Source of the DNA: Gyromitra esculenta
Lineage: Eukaryota > Ascomycota > Pezizomycetes > Pezizales > Discinaceae
Assembly: GCA_038503075.1 (NCBI GenBank)
Contig: JBCAML010000005.1
Coordinates: 2,232,001-2,296,000 of the forward strand
Direction of reading: 5' to 3'
Length of the DNA: 64,000 nt
The notes beneath the pieces are model-generated. The model searched no databases. It was not told the DNA's origin and saw only the letters and a program-made list of their open reading frames with translations. A program made the position numbers and the translations under genes. Every line of letters starts with the position of its first letter. The stretch's first letter is position 1. Positions 24,440-37,069 of this stretch are shown piece after piece.

Positions 24440-27400
24440 CTTTAGTTTCTAGTTTTCACTTCTAGGAACGCGATCGGACCCGAACGTACGCACGCACGCA
24501 CGCACGCACTTTCACCCAGGTACCACAGTATCGAAATTCTCAAACGCACCACTGCCACGATCATTATTTCTATTCGGCCTTTTTGTTATGACAGATATTT
24601 ATAAGGTCTTACTCCCTTAAGAACAACACCTTAAGGGGTTTCGTTAATCCTGGTTTGCAGAAAAAAAAAAGGAAGGAATGGGACATCTTTACTCTAAGTA
24701 AGGTTCCCCCCCTTTCTTTTTTTTGCCGGGCTTTCTCGCTTGCTTGGGGGAAAAATCGAACGGATCTTGCCATGTATATTTTTTTTCATTTGGATCTACT
24801 CCTTGTATATTTTTTTTGGAACTTTGTTGAGGAGTTTGGTGTTTTTTTTTATTCTTTTTATTCGGGGGGGTTTTCAGATCCGGTTTCGAGGAGGACTTAC
24901 TACGGTCATGCACGTTGCACTTCATCTCTTTCCTTTGTCACTATTTATTTCGTCTCGGTTTTTTTTATGGCCTGTTCTGGTTTTTTGGCGGGGATGAACT
25001 GGCGTTTTGGATCGGTGTTATGTACAGACTACCTTTTTGTGTCAAACGTTTTCATTGCGTCGGGGTTTTACTTTATTATTATTATTTCTCATCGGCTGTC
25101 TTGTTTAGAAGAAGGGAATGAGGGTCATGGAGTTTTTTTGTAAGCGATTAATCGCTGGTATCACTCAAAAGCAAACCGAACAAATTATCTGAATTTATTT
25201 ATTTATTCTACGAGTTTCGTCTTTAACAACTTCTACCTACTGTGATGTTCATCCGTACATGTAGTTTCACTCAGCTCTTCCCCCCCTCATGTCAAATAAG
25301 GGCTTGTGAAGCTAATGTCCCGAGATCGTCCGGACACCCCTCTCCCCAAGGTGTATCTAGACCCCGGGTTCCTGCTCATGCACGTATCCTAGAGCGGATC
25401 AGCCTGCATGACGTCGCATACAGTAACCCTAACCCTGCGCTTGTGATTCGTCAATGCCTGTTTTTTTTTTTTTGTCCGGGGGGGAGTAGTGGTGGTGGTG
25501 GTTTTTAAAGGGCGCTAAAACGGCAGGTACAGGTTGGAGTTATCTGGTGACCTTTCGGATTGTCAGGTTGTTAGTGGAGCTGGGGAACCTGTTTTTTGGG
25601 GGAAGCGGATTTTTTTTATTTTGGAGGGGTGGGATTTTTTATTATTTTTTGGGGGGGGGAGGGGGAAGGGGGGGATTGAATGCGAATTGAGGATGCCACG
25701 GGCCGTTAGTTGTTAGTTGATATAAGCTTGGGTTGGATTCAGTTAGGGATTTAGGGAATTTGCGGGGGGAGTGGCTGGGCTGGTTGGTTGGAATGGAGTG
25801 CAGTTGAGTAGAGTGGAGGGGGTGACTTTTGGTATCATGCGGGTTGTTAGTACTGTGGTAGGTATGACGGGGATGGATGACGGGCTGGCTAGGATGGGCT
25901 GGGATGGACTGGGATGGGTTGTGCCTATTACCGTGTAGATGTGGTATATCGCTCGGTAGTCATAAATTATGGATGGTAGATTCCTACTCATTGCCGTGGC
26001 GATTTCGTGGTGAGGTTTCTCCGCGTGACTTCTGCAGTTTGGTCATATCCTCGTACTTTAGTAGCAGTGTGCGATGCATGTATTTCTTTCGTTTATACGG
26101 AGAGGACTAGTTAGTTAATGGGGGCATGTAGATATTTTGTTGTGCTAAGCCGTTGGCATCTGAATCAGCTCTTTTGCGTCAATCTGAACCTGGGGAGTAA
26201 TGCGGCTGCACTGCAGCAGTTAAAGCGCGCGGTAGTGTGATCGAGTGACTCCTCATGAGCCACGATATGTAATGGGGATTTCCTCCCCCCTATTAAGCGT
26301 ATTCTTGTCTTGTATCGCAGCTACCTAGCTCGCCATTTGTATTGTTTACTTGTTATCCTCCCCCCCGTTTTTCGTTTCCTCCCATGGGTGTCTTAAATGC
26401 CTGGAACAACCCGGGACCCACAATTCTGCTAGTGGTCGTATTTTGCAACCTGGGAAAATAGCACCACAAATAGAAACTGTCCGGAAGAAACACCTATCTT
26501 AAGTGAGAAAATTTAGTATAGAATATTAATGACTGGTGCAGCAATTCTTCGCCAGGACAAGTGTACGGTCAAGAGAGCCGGGTGAGGGGTTGGGTGTGGT
26601 GGTGGTATGCGTGTGTGTACCCTGTAGCCCTACCATGCTCGCCTATATTACCGCCTAAATCAGGAACGTCGAGATGTAATCCCGAGCTGAATGGTCGTGC
26701 AGTTAATTTCCACGCCTTATGGTGGCTGCGGGTGGGTGGGGAGCAGAAGTGGGAGGGCTGTAATCGAGTGAGATGGTGTGATTGATGTCGAGCGTTTACT
26801 GTAGCGACTCTGAGATTAGTCAATTGTGAGGTGTTAAAGCCTGGTAGTAATATTGATTACGATACAGGATTTGGCTGCCATTGGTCGGTTGGAGCGGCTG
26901 GTTTTGGGACAGCTGTTTAGGGTTGTGAGGTGTTGGCCGTTCCTGTAGATTATTCAGCGAGACGAAGGGTCAGCGAGGCAGAGGATATACCGAGGCTTGG
27001 CGGCCTTGGCTGGCGAACTGATTGCCGTTTTGTGGCGAAATACTTCATTTGCTACCCAAGCCTCTGCCTCGCTGATACCTCCACCGCTCTACATAAGAAC
27101 CCACTCAGGTTCCCCCTATGTTCGTCCCTTCTTGCACCCAATGCCTTTGCCTCTCTCAGGAATACTATCCATTGCTGGGTTGGCTGCCACGAGCGGATCA
27201 GCACCCCAATCAAGCCCCTCTTCCCGGACGATTACTAAACCTGCTGATCCCTCGAAGGCTCATCTCGATTCCCTACCACGCCTCTCGATCGCGCTTCACA
27301 GCCACTCACTCGTCGCTGCTGGCCCGTCCCATCACTCATTGCATCTCTCCAATGCGAAACCACCAGAGAATCAGTTCTCCTTGGAATAAGGTTCCCAACT

Positions 27401-27940
27401 CATACAAATACCTAAGAATTAGCGCAGACGTGCTCGCTTCGATGGCCAATTGTCTTGGCTCCAGTGCCTTGGTGTTGCATGCGTGGCGAGACCGCGCTGC
27501 GCTGCGTTGGCTGCGCTGGCTGGCTGGCTGGCTGGATGGGTGGATGGGCCAGCCGCGTTGAAACGGAATGGAATGGACGAATCTGAATCTTCAGCTGCGT
27601 TTTTAACGTTACGCCAACGTCTCCACTCCCTCCCCCCCACTGAACCCATCCCCTCCCCCCGAAAAAACTAAACTAAACTAAATGAATAATCGGGGGTAAT
27701 AAAAAATCGATTTTTATTTTTATTTTTATTTTACTTCCACGATCATCATCATCATCATCATCCGCGGGTGGGACCCTTCTACAGTAAAGACCCGACTATA
27801 GTCAACCCTAACCGTAAAATCCAAACCCATCTTAATCAAACCCATAAAACTCTTTTCCTCGAGCTTGCTGCTGCCGCCTCACATCCCCTCCCCCCCTCCT
27901 CATATCTCCCCCAGACTTTACATGTACACCTATCTTACCA
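24440..27940. other. Gene-free, homopolymer-rich stretch
   Basis: Many T and G runs (24660-25140, 25460-25680), a GCAC run (about 24487-24508), a TTAGGG-type motif (AACCCTAACCCT, 25425-25436), an ATTTTT run and an ATC run (27710-27760). Open frames near 26930-27560 are low complexity and overlap on both strands. No gene is supported. Confidence 0.5.
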
Positions 27941-27946
27941 TATATA

Positions 27947-28406
27947 CTGTACTGGGACAAAAGTTTTCGTAATTGGCTGTTTTACACCAAAAGTAGCCAC
28001 TTTAACAGCGCCAAAAGTACAGTCTGCCCATAGCGAAAAAAATCCAGAACTTGGCGGGGATTTAGAAAATATTTGTGCAGTATCCTCTATTTTTTCTAGC
28101 TTTTTTAGTGTTTCCCCTGAGTGGTTATGGCTGTTTGGTTCTTGAGGAGTCTAGAATATATTGATTTTGTGTGGAAACCCATACAAATCTTCCATAGCAA
28201 CGGAATTCAGCAACAAAATATTTTCTAGCACTCAAAAGATTTACTCTCTCCCTCTAAAATTTCTCAAGAGTAATCTTTATGCAATTAGTTTATCCTAAAA
28301 GCATATCCTGATTTAATTCATTGAGTCCTGAATGTTGTGGGGGTAGTGGAATAAGGCTACTTTTGGTGTGAATCGCCTAATTACGAAAACTTCTGTCTAG
28401 TCACTG
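27947..28406. mobile_element. MITE-like element with imperfect TIRs, TA-flanked
   Basis: The left end (about 27959-27998) and the inverse of the right end (about 28346-28394) share AAGTTTTCGTAATT and ACACCAAAAGTAGCC at the same spacing. The outer ends are CTGT... on the left and CACTG on the right, both next to TA. The 460-bp body has no transposase frame. It resembles the element at 19961 in layout but has different TIR sequence, so it is a second family. The Tc1/mariner-type assignment is inference. Confidence 0.7.
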
Positions 28407-28409
28407 TAT

Positions 28410-31400
28410 ATCGTAGCTCTCGCGACGTACCGCGAAGCAGATTTTACAGATATTTTCAGCGCTCCACTATACGTTCCGACGACGGCGATGATGAACGAAC
28501 TGTATATACACCTAGCTCTCAATATATATATTTTTTTGAGCAGCGCACGAATTACACGATGGGTACAGCAGCGCCTAGCGCTCGCGGGTAGGAGCGCGCG
28601 GTGTTTATCTATTCTGCTTTACTACTTATGTTGTATTGGGATGAGCCGGCCGGCTTATCTTATCTCGACTCGACTAGCTGGCTGGTTGGCTGGCTAGAAC
28701 TCTTGCTTGTCTCTGTATACACGTATTCTTTGAATCCATTCCTAGGATAGATAGATAGTGGGTTAGTGGCACTAGAATATATAATATATACACACGGATC
28801 AAGTTAGACCATACATGTAGTATACAACATATACCAGTGATTCAGTTCCCGATGACACGACTGCGGTACATGTATATATGGCTACACGTGCTCTACGTGT
28901 GCCGATATCGGTTGATATGTTCTCTGGGGTAACAAACACCGGGTTTGCCTTACTTCCCCCCCCGGGCCCCGGGCTCCGTACGTGTAGTTTCGCGGGTTAG
29001 GTAGTAGGACGAAGGACGTCTCACCGAGGCTGCGGGTTTAGGGCTGCTCTGCGTCGATAGTTACATGTATTGGCTTAGGTTGTCAGGGTTAGGGTTGTTT
29101 AGGGTTATTTAGGGGTTATCTGGAGGTACCCGCGAATTCAATAGTTATGTGTTTGGGGGTAGATTTAATTTGATAACCTTTATTTTTTTTGACTGTCGGT
29201 GGATAATCGGGGGAGGGGGGGGGTTCTAGGTTGCCTTTGTGGAGAAAAGGGATCGTATTTTTGGGCTGGTTTTTTTACTTCATCTTATTTGTGTGTGGGT
29301 TATTTCGATTACTAGGGTAGGGTTGTGGATTGTACCCCCTGTTATGTGGGAGAGTTTCTGTTCTATTTCAGCGATTGGGATGCTTGGCTGTTGATGTGGA
29401 TGGGTGGGTGGGGTTTTGGATAGATGGGTCGGTAGCTGGTAGTGAATGGATGGATGGATGGATGGATGGTGGTTTAGATCGAGTGATTTTTCGTGATCTC
29501 TTTTTGTGTTAGCGGTGGCTGGGTGTTTCAATGGCAAGAGAGGTAATGTTTGGCAGTTCCCTAAGGATGGTTTACCTCATATGCAGCTCTAAATAATTCA
29601 GTGCTGGCGGCTACTGACTCTTAACAGTCACTAGGGCGGCGAAATAGTCATTTCCACGGATGTCAGTATATCGCGAAGCATCAAAACAAACAAACGAGTA
29701 GAGACTCTGCCAAGAAACAGCGGGATCTAGCACCCAAAACATAAGCAACTCGGTTTCACTGCTCCACTCATGTTTATACAGTGACTAATTAATGGGTAAC
29801 AATGCGTTTGGGAACTAACCATATTTCCCAGAAACACCACCTATCCTCTCCCTCCCTTCACTCGAAAGCCGCACATGCACAATACCACGCTGCTCAAACG
29901 CAAGCCCTAATTTTTTTTTATAGCTGACTACGACAGACCGAGGAGTGTCTCCCGCTCAACTTCCGCAGACCCTCAATCCCGTCCTAGAAGCCAGCATAAC
30001 GGAAGCGTATCTGCAGTCAACCAGCGCCGCCAACGTATAAACTGGTATCGGTGGCCGGAATAATCCAATCCACCAGCTGGCGAACTAATATTGGGTTTTT
30101 TTGAAATCCTCTTTGCGGACTGACTTGGTGGCTATCTTATGAGATCGTAACTAATCGGTTGATGGCCATCTATCTATCTATCTATCACTTGGTAGCTATA
30201 TACTCCTCCGCTCACGTTTCAGCAGCAAGCTAGCCGTGGGACTCTCCGGGGACCTTTCCGTCCGTTCGCGGCAGTTCGATGCGCTTGGGGGGGAAGGGGG
30301 GGTTGGGAAACCGTTAGAGAAAACGGCTCTTCTCTAGCGCCTAGTTAGTTGCTTCGAGGGTGGTGTTGGCGTTTTTTTTTTTTCCTTGTAGATTGGGTTT
30401 ATACGTGGTGAACTCTCGGTGTGGGTAAGAAGGAAGGACGGTAGAAATGTATTACTGTATAGCTCGAGCGCTTCTTGTGGGTTATTTTACCGTACGTTGT
30501 CTTGAAACTCCGTTCACGTTTTGTTGTGGTCTTGAAAAAAAAGCTGCTTTTGGTTTCGACAGCTGCCTTTTTTTTTCTTTTTTACCGATATGGCTTACGG
30601 GTATGTCATAATGGACTCCGGGAAGGATTAGTGCTGGCGGGGCGTGGAGGTGCATTGAGATTTCTTATTCCTACAGTGGTCTTGGTCGGATGGTTAGCGG
30701 TATCTGGATCTGGCGACGCCTTGTGAGACGGTTATTTCGTTCGTAGCACCATCGCCTTTGGCGTAGGTTGGGGAAGACTGCTGAAAATGGCTAAGGTTGG
30801 AATGTAGCCGCAATCTATCATTTGTAGATATGTGAGGGCTATCGAGTTAACGTTCTCGTGATGGACAATATTTGTGTTAAGTTTTACTACCGATTCGATT
30901 GTCGAAGGAATGTTCTCTGCTCTATCCTCTCATGCCGCCAGACAAAAACCCACAATCCACGAGGCGACCAGCAGCGTCATGTCCATCTATAGAGCGAAGA
31001 CCCTGGGAAAAAACTACATTTACTGAGCGAAAATAAATAAATTATTGGTCGAAGCAGGATTCGAACCTGCGTTTGTTGGGTGATTAGTTTTTTTCACCTT
31101 CATGTCAACATTACCGCCCCTGCTCCACGACATTATGGCCCTGGACCACCGGACCGCCAGAAGTGGTCTCGTGGCTGGAAATGGAGAGGATTTAGGGAGT
31201 GGTTTCTGGAATGGGCTTCTCCGTCCGCACACATGGCACGGACTCGTATCGCTCCTTCAGGCTCGTATGGAAGGTGCTGGCAGCCCATAGAGCCTCTGTT
31301 CGCTAACTGTTGTTTCTGCCGCGACCCCTAGAGGCTGTACTGTCTCAGTACGGAGCCGTGGAGGTTTCTAGCACGGCTGTAGCTGTGTGCTTGGGGCTGA

Positions 31401-32900
31401 GCCACTGGATCAAGTAGGTGTTTCTTTCCCTTTCGCGCCCTGCACAACAGAACACCACCACCGCCACCACCACCACCACAGAAAGCCGAGTGATCTCTCG
31501 TGACCACGTTAATGACGCGTCTGGGCGGTGGATTGTTTGACTCCAGGCGCAAGATCGGATGTTTTATTTATATTTGAAAACCGGAGTGACTCAAAGTTCG
31601 ATATTGCTACGTGTGTCTATCTGTTATGATACTTCAGCTGCGATAACGAGCCTTCGAGACTGCTAAGCGCGTGGTGTGTAGAGCGCAATAGCAACTCCAC
31701 GCTCCAGTATTATTGAACCCTCCCACCCGCCCACAATAAATAGACAGACAGACAGAAATTCTACAGAAGCACAACGCGCACGCCAGCCAGCCAGCTCCAG
31801 TGTGAGCCATCGCCGTGAATTCGGCGCGTAAACACGGGCGCTCACCCACTGCAAATGACCTAGAGCGAGAAAATTTCTTCACAAAACCGATATAGCTCCT
31901 CTTCCCATGACCTTGGTCTGACTGCCTACCCTGCGCTTCTGGCATCGAATCCAACGAGTCACGGTCCCCGTCCATGTGCACCCACCACAGCCAGACACAC
32001 TTATTTAGAGTTCTGACTGCTAGAAAAAAAGCACTATACATAACTGTCATGAACCCTGAACCTGTATCCCTATCAAATTGGCGAAAAGGGGGTGCAGGGT
32101 GAAGATCCAGGTCCGCTCAGTCCGCTCAGTCCTTTATTATTAGCGTGCATCAGCGAAACGTTCAGATGGGCCTGAATATGCAAATCTGAGACCAGCACGT
32201 GGTTGCGCAGATGCACTGCGGGGGAGAAGGGGGGGATAAAAATAAGCTTGCTTGATAATAGGGTATATGGCGCTAAAACGGCTGTGAGCCACAGATGGGG
32301 ATGGGCGCCACAGCGGCCGTCCTGTCAAGGTGCCAACTGGAGTGGCTACATGTATTCGTGGAAGAGGCAAGCTGTGAATGTGGACCAGATTCGCCATCGA
32401 ACTGAACTGGGGAGGGGGGCTGTGCAAGTTATTGTCAGCTCGCGCAAAGGAGCTTCTGCTTCAAGTGGCCTTGCGTGGGCAGAACAGCACTCGGCAGGTA
32501 GGTTGCTGTGCTCTGGTAGGCCTTGTGCTGGACATCACGATGCTGCGATGGAAAGCTTGGTGGTTCAGGAGTGCTCGGAGAATTGTGTGTCAAACCTCCA
32601 ACTCTAAAACGCGCGTGCATAGCCGAGGAGCTTGGCGGGCATGCGGCTGCCGAGACGGGCAGTCGCTATGCCGGATCGGGACTAAGCGCCCGAGGCTCAA
32701 ACCCGCAGCGTTTGGATTCGCTGGCGAGCCTGCGAAGGGCAGGCGCTATTGATAGAGCTTGGCGCAGAGACGGCCTTCGCGCTGTTGGCAGCAGGGCAGG
32801 TGGGAAGCATCGCGGAGCAGGAAAGAAGGCAATGTGCTCTTCCAACTGGCCACGCTGCCCAGAGCGGGCCTGGTTTCATCTCCTCTGGGCTGTAAACATC
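28410..32900. other. Gene-free stretch with microsatellites
   Basis: Contains a TTAGGG-type cluster (29086-29115), GGAT repeats (about 29446-29470), TCTA repeats (about 30170-30187), a CCACCA run (about 31447-31480), a repeated CCGCTCAGT near 32112-32132, and the tRNA-like element. Open frames are overlapping and unrecognised. No protein gene is supported. Confidence 0.5.
31047..31131 (-). repeat. tRNA-like element (tRNA pseudogene or SINE head), copy 1
   Basis: On the minus strand a perfect T-arm reads GCAGGTTCGAATCCTGC (31070-31054), containing a good B box (GGTTCGAATCC), and is followed by TTCGACCA. Upstream lies an A-box-like GTGGAGCAGGGG. The 5' acceptor strand that should pair with TTCGACC is not found and no clean anticodon arm forms, so it is not a normal tRNA gene. 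A related copy lies at 38803. Confidence 0.5.
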
Positions 32901-32924
32901 TCTCCGTGCGCTGGGCGGCGGTGG

Positions 32925-33060
32925 TATATAGAGAAGCGCCGTTTCCACCCAATATCGCTTTCTCTTCTTCTTGCTCCATTCCCATCGAACCCGTCTTTTC
33001 TCTGCCTCTGTTTAGCTTTTCTTTTCTATTCTTTCCTTTCTTCCCTCTACGTTCTTTATA
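32925..33060 (+). promoter_or_regulatory. Core promoter of the PEBP-cupredoxin gene
   Basis: A TATATA at 32925-32930 is followed by a CT-rich tract (about 32955-33060), a layout common at fungal transcription starts. It lies about 250 bp upstream of the ATG at 33174. A second TATATA only a few bases before the ATG is too close to act as its TATA box. Confidence 0.4.
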
Positions 33061-33173
33061 GTCTTGACGGCATAATTGCACATCTTCTGTTACTTGTTCG
33101 AAGCAGGGCTTCAGTTTCCTACTTCCCCATATCCAGCCCTTCGTTAGCCCTCACGCCTTATATATAGCCAGCC

Positions 33174-34659
33174 ATGTTCGGCCAGAGACCGATATCCCTG
33201 GCCTGCTTCCTCGTCCTGTCGACGAAGGTCTTTGCCCAGATCCCAGCTGCCTTCACGTCGGGCTTCGATCCCACAAACATTGAGCTTGTAGTCAACTACG
33301 GCGGTGCCATCGACAAGATCCAAGATGGCGAGCAATTGACTCCAGCTGGTAAGCCTGCTCACTGTATCACTTAGTTTCAGCCGTTAACACACAGTAGATG
33401 CTGCTGTCGTTCCCACGTTTGCCCTTGGCGACTCCTCGGCCATCAGCAAGAGCTCAAAATATATCATTCTCATGATCGACCCCGACAGCCCAGCGCGCGA
33501 CGACGACACCTCGGTGCAGGTGCTCCACTACCTCAAATCCGACTTCGCCGTCACGGACATCACCAACCTTGGCTCCAGCGCCGCCGCCGCCGCCATGCCC
33601 TACGCTGGCCCCGACAAATCGGTCGGCACTGGTCCCCACAGGTACATCTTCCTGCTGTACGACCAGCCGTCCGCCTTCCAGAACGTCGGCGTCCCCGACC
33701 CCTCAAACCGGACCTTCAGCGTCGCGTCCTGGAAGGCTGCAAACAACCTCAAGCCCGCCGTCGCCGGCGTCCACTTCGTCGCCACTCCCCCCAGCAGCGG
33801 CGCGGCCGTCTCCAGCGCTGTCGTCGAAGGCGGCGTCTCCACCCCCCCGTGCACTAGCACCGCAATGTGGACCTACAGCAGCTCCACCCCCGCCGCACAG
33901 CTCACCACCGACCCCTACCCCGCCTACCCCACCGCCACTGCCACCGCTACCGCAATTGCCATCCCCTCCTCCGCCGCCCCTCCTAGCGCAGCAGCAACCC
34001 ACAAAGTAACCGTCGGCGGCCCCAACACACTCACCTACCAGCCCTCATTCGTGGAGGCCGCCGCGGGAGACGTCATCCTGTTCGACTTCCTCGAGAAGAA
34101 CCACACCGTGACACAAAGCACCTTCGACGCGCCCTGCGTCGCCAACCCCGCCGCCGGCAGCGTCAAGTCCGGCTTCCGCCCGAACCCGCAGAACGTACCC
34201 GGCACGCAAACGTTCGCGTACACCGTGCCCGACGACGGCGGCCTGCCGAAGTGGTTCTTTTGCGCGCAGGCTAAACATTGTCAGGCGGGAATGGTGTTTG
34301 CGGTTAATCCGGGGACGAAGCTGGCCGCGTTTGTGGCGAAGGCTACTGGTGGGGCTGCGGCGCTGCCTTCTTCGGCTGCGTCTTCGGCTGCTGCTACTGC
34401 TAGTGTTGTGTCTTCGGCTATGGGGGCCCCAGTGGCTACAAGCGTGGTGGCGGTCCCGCCGTATGCGTCTTCGGCGCCGCTGTACCCGGTTCCGACGACG
34501 CTGGTGGCGACGGGGACTGGTGGGCTGCCGGTGGCGACGGGGAATGCGACGGCGCCGGGGGCGACGGGAGTGCCGGTGTTTACGGGGGGTGCGTCGAGGG
34601 GGGTGGTGTCGTCGTGGGTGTTGACTGGGATTGTGGGGTTGTTGGTAGTTTTGTTGTAG
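33174..34659 (+). CDS. Secreted PEBP-cupredoxin fusion protein with GPI-type anchor signal
   Basis: Two exons, 33174-33348 and 33395-34659, give about 479 residues. The acceptor is a tandem CAGTAG, so either AG keeps the frame and one Val may be lost. Residues 1-21 form a signal peptide ending VFA. About 25-220 is a phosphatidylethanolamine-binding (PEBP/YbhB-like) domain with DPDSP (87-91) and GTGPHRYIFLLY (about 136-147). About 260-364 is a cupredoxin domain with a complete-looking type 1 copper set: His295 (NHTVTQ), Cys348, His353 and Met358 (WFFCAQAKHC, QAGM). A Ser/Ala/Pro/Thr-rich stalk and a hydrophobic C-terminus (WVLTGIVGLLVVLL) suggest cell-wall or membrane anchoring. Each domain alone is common in fungal secretomes; the order seen here is unusual to me. 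Biological role is unknown. GC-rich codon use contrasts with its flanks. Confidence 0.85.
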
Positions 34660-35830
34660 GTGGTGGGTGGTAGGTGACTTGGGGGGGGAGGGGGAGTAAT
34701 GGGTTTTTTTTTGTAGTATGGAGTATGTATGGTTGGAGGATCAGGATCCTGTAGAATTATTTATTATTTTCGATTCTTGGGCTTTATTATTTTATTTCTT
34801 TTGTTGTTTGGGTACTTTTATTTGTCTGGAGGCATGTGGGGAGGGTGGTTGGCTATAGGATAGTAATGAGATTCTCTATCGGGAGTTACCTTTTTGTGTA
34901 GTGCTTGCGGTTTGGAGTATTGGTGATTGAACAAGTCTTGACGAGGCGATTGGGCGGCAGTGTAGTACTGTGCAGAGCTGTCAGTGGATCGATAGAGTCT
35001 GAGACGTAGATGGCACCTATGTCGTAAACTGGTAGTGGGCTGGTGGGCTACAGAGAGAGAGCTTTGGGTATCTTGGTAGCTCTGCATCAGAAAATGCATC
35101 AGGGTTTAGAAAAGTAGATAGGGCAAGCTGGAGATGAGTTAGAGCTAGCTATTGATGATGGTGGAGCATACTCTCAAACCTGAGTGCAGAAGACGCTGAT
35201 ACTAGGTGGTGTCCTGTTTTCCTATGCTATCCTATCAGCTCGACTCCGGTAACAGGTTTTGTTCTGGTTTGGTTTCGGGACTTGGTGCGGTAGATAGCGA
35301 GTGATAGCTGGTGAATGAAATCTGGCATTGGCCCTGAATTGTTTGGATAGGGCACAAAGATCATGATTGAGATCAAACACCAGGTAAGTTACCCAGTATT
35401 TCGTCCTTTCAATGGCACACGTGAAGCCCTTAAATAAATCTTCTACCTGCTCACTGCAACCAGTTCTCTGCTATAGGAAACTGGTAAATGATGGGTTAGC
35501 GCTAATAATGAGTGGGCTACAGCACCGGGAAGGGGAGTGAAATTGGTACGGTATTCGTACACCATTCTCATAAATGCGGGAGTAAATCGGTAGCGCTACA
35601 GAGTTCTCAAAAGTAATACGGCAGTCATCCTGGCTTATTCCTGCACTTTCTAACAATACGGTACCAAAAGCACCCCACCTTCCGGTACTGTATTCTCATG
35701 TTCAAGAGTACTCTTAACACAGTAGCTGATCACTGAGATTTACTCTTCACACTCCATAGGTTGAGAGAACCAGAGCGTCAAACCCCCATAGCTTAATTCT
35801 ATTCCTTATACACAAAACTCAACACCCAAC
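34660..35830. other. Spacer between convergent secreted-protein genes
   Basis: The region separates the plus-strand PEBP-cupredoxin gene from the minus-strand GH43 gene, so it holds both 3' ends. It starts with a G-rich run and T/A-rich sequence. No further gene was recognised. Confidence 0.5.
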
Positions 35831-35837
35831 ACCCCGT

Positions 35838-37069
35838 CTAAACAACCGGCCACCCAGTACTCCAACTAATCAAGTTCCACCCAAACCGCTTCTGTCCATC
35901 GCCATACCCAATCGTAGTATCAACTACATCACAGTCACCACAGTCAGCCCAGCCGTCACCCATAAAACAAAAACAAAAAAGAACGGAACATAATCCCTAC
36001 CATAGTGATAATACAGCACAGCACCTCCCTGCGTGGAGTCGGCGAAAACACCCTGTCCGCCAGGTCCGTAAACGGTTCCGTGCGATGCAAGCACGGTCGT
36101 GCCGCCGCCAGCTGTGCAGGACTTGCCGGTTGCATCGACCTGGGTATTGTTAGTGGTGTCGATTCCGGGGGCTAAATCAAGGAATGCTTACATAGGGTCC
36201 ATTAACAGCCGAAGAGCGGCAAACCTGAATACGGTATTCCGCGCCCTGAGCAGGCCTGCTCGTATCGAACCCTACAGCACCATTTAGTACACCAGCGTGG
36301 TATTTGCGGGGGGGGAGGGGGTTATTCATAGGACCCACCACAGCATATCCCCGACGAGAAGAAAAGATAGTAGTACGGCGACCTGTAGTACGTAGTCGAC
36401 CCCTCAATCGCATGAGAGCCGCTTGAGTTATACGCAACCTGATACGAAGTCCCCGCGGTCTTGGTCGGCGGGTTCGCCATCTGCACCTGGTAGATATCGC
36501 CCCAGAAGGAACCGAAGGTGGCGTAGTATGTGCTTCCGGCGAGAACGATGTTGGAGTCGATTGCGTTGTAGGCTGAGCCGCTGGAGGAGCTGATCCCGGC
36601 CGATCCTAGGTCTGTCCAGGAGCCGTATTCCATGGTTGTGGAACGGGCGACCCCGATCGCGGAGGCTTGGGAGCCGAAGGTGGAGACGGAGTAGTAGAGG
36701 TAGTAGTAGTCTCCGACTTTAACAACATCCGGTGCCTGGAGGGGTGGTTAGTGGGTTGGATATGGGATTGGGGAGGGGGGGGAGGGGTACCCAGAGGTCG
36801 GTGTTTCCAGACAGATTGATGCTTGACCCGCTGGGTAGGGCGCTGCCTTGGTTTGTCCATGGCCCTGCTAATGAGGTTGCTTTGGCAATGGTGATTTTGT
36901 TTCCTGTAGAGAAACGGAAATAGGTTCCGTCGGAGGTCCGCTTGATTACGGCGGGATCGTGGACGTTACAGTCTCCGGTACAGGCACCGGGATTTGCTAC
37001 AGCAGCAACAGAGGAAACGAAAGACGTCGCGCTCAGGAGAGCGGCGGTAAAGAATGCACTGAATAGCAT
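35838..37069 (-). CDS. GH43 endo-1,5-alpha-L-arabinanase, secreted
   Basis: Secreted enzyme that cleaves the arabinan side chains of pectin. Five exons on the minus strand: 37069-36791, 36735-36339, 36271-36192, 36139-36001 and 35923-35838. Introns are 52-77 nt and the lengths sum to 326 codons without a stop. Residues 1-25 are a signal peptide ([17 protein letters not shown]). The five-bladed GH43 fold is marked by the expected acidic residues: Asp38 in VHDPAVI (base), Asp153 in NAIDSNIV (pKa modulator) and Glu204 in HAIEGST (acid). SSGICCG, YGPGGQG, YYHY and the C-terminal FGWN are also typical of fungal AbnA/AbnB enzymes (about 320 residues). The third donor-side boundary (GTGGGT after Cys-Cys) is the least certain. 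It appears intact, in contrast to the GH6 copy 20 kb away. Confidence 0.9.

Noticed and set aside
26930..27561. Overlapping plus-strand frames up to 147 codons
   Set aside because: Three frames are open over the same GC-rich, low-complexity sequence with short inverted repeats; no family signature and mixed start codons.
32200..33167. Plus-strand frames up to 214 codons upstream of the PEBP-cupredoxin gene
   Set aside because: They run through the TATA box and CT-rich leader of the real gene and have no recognisable domain.
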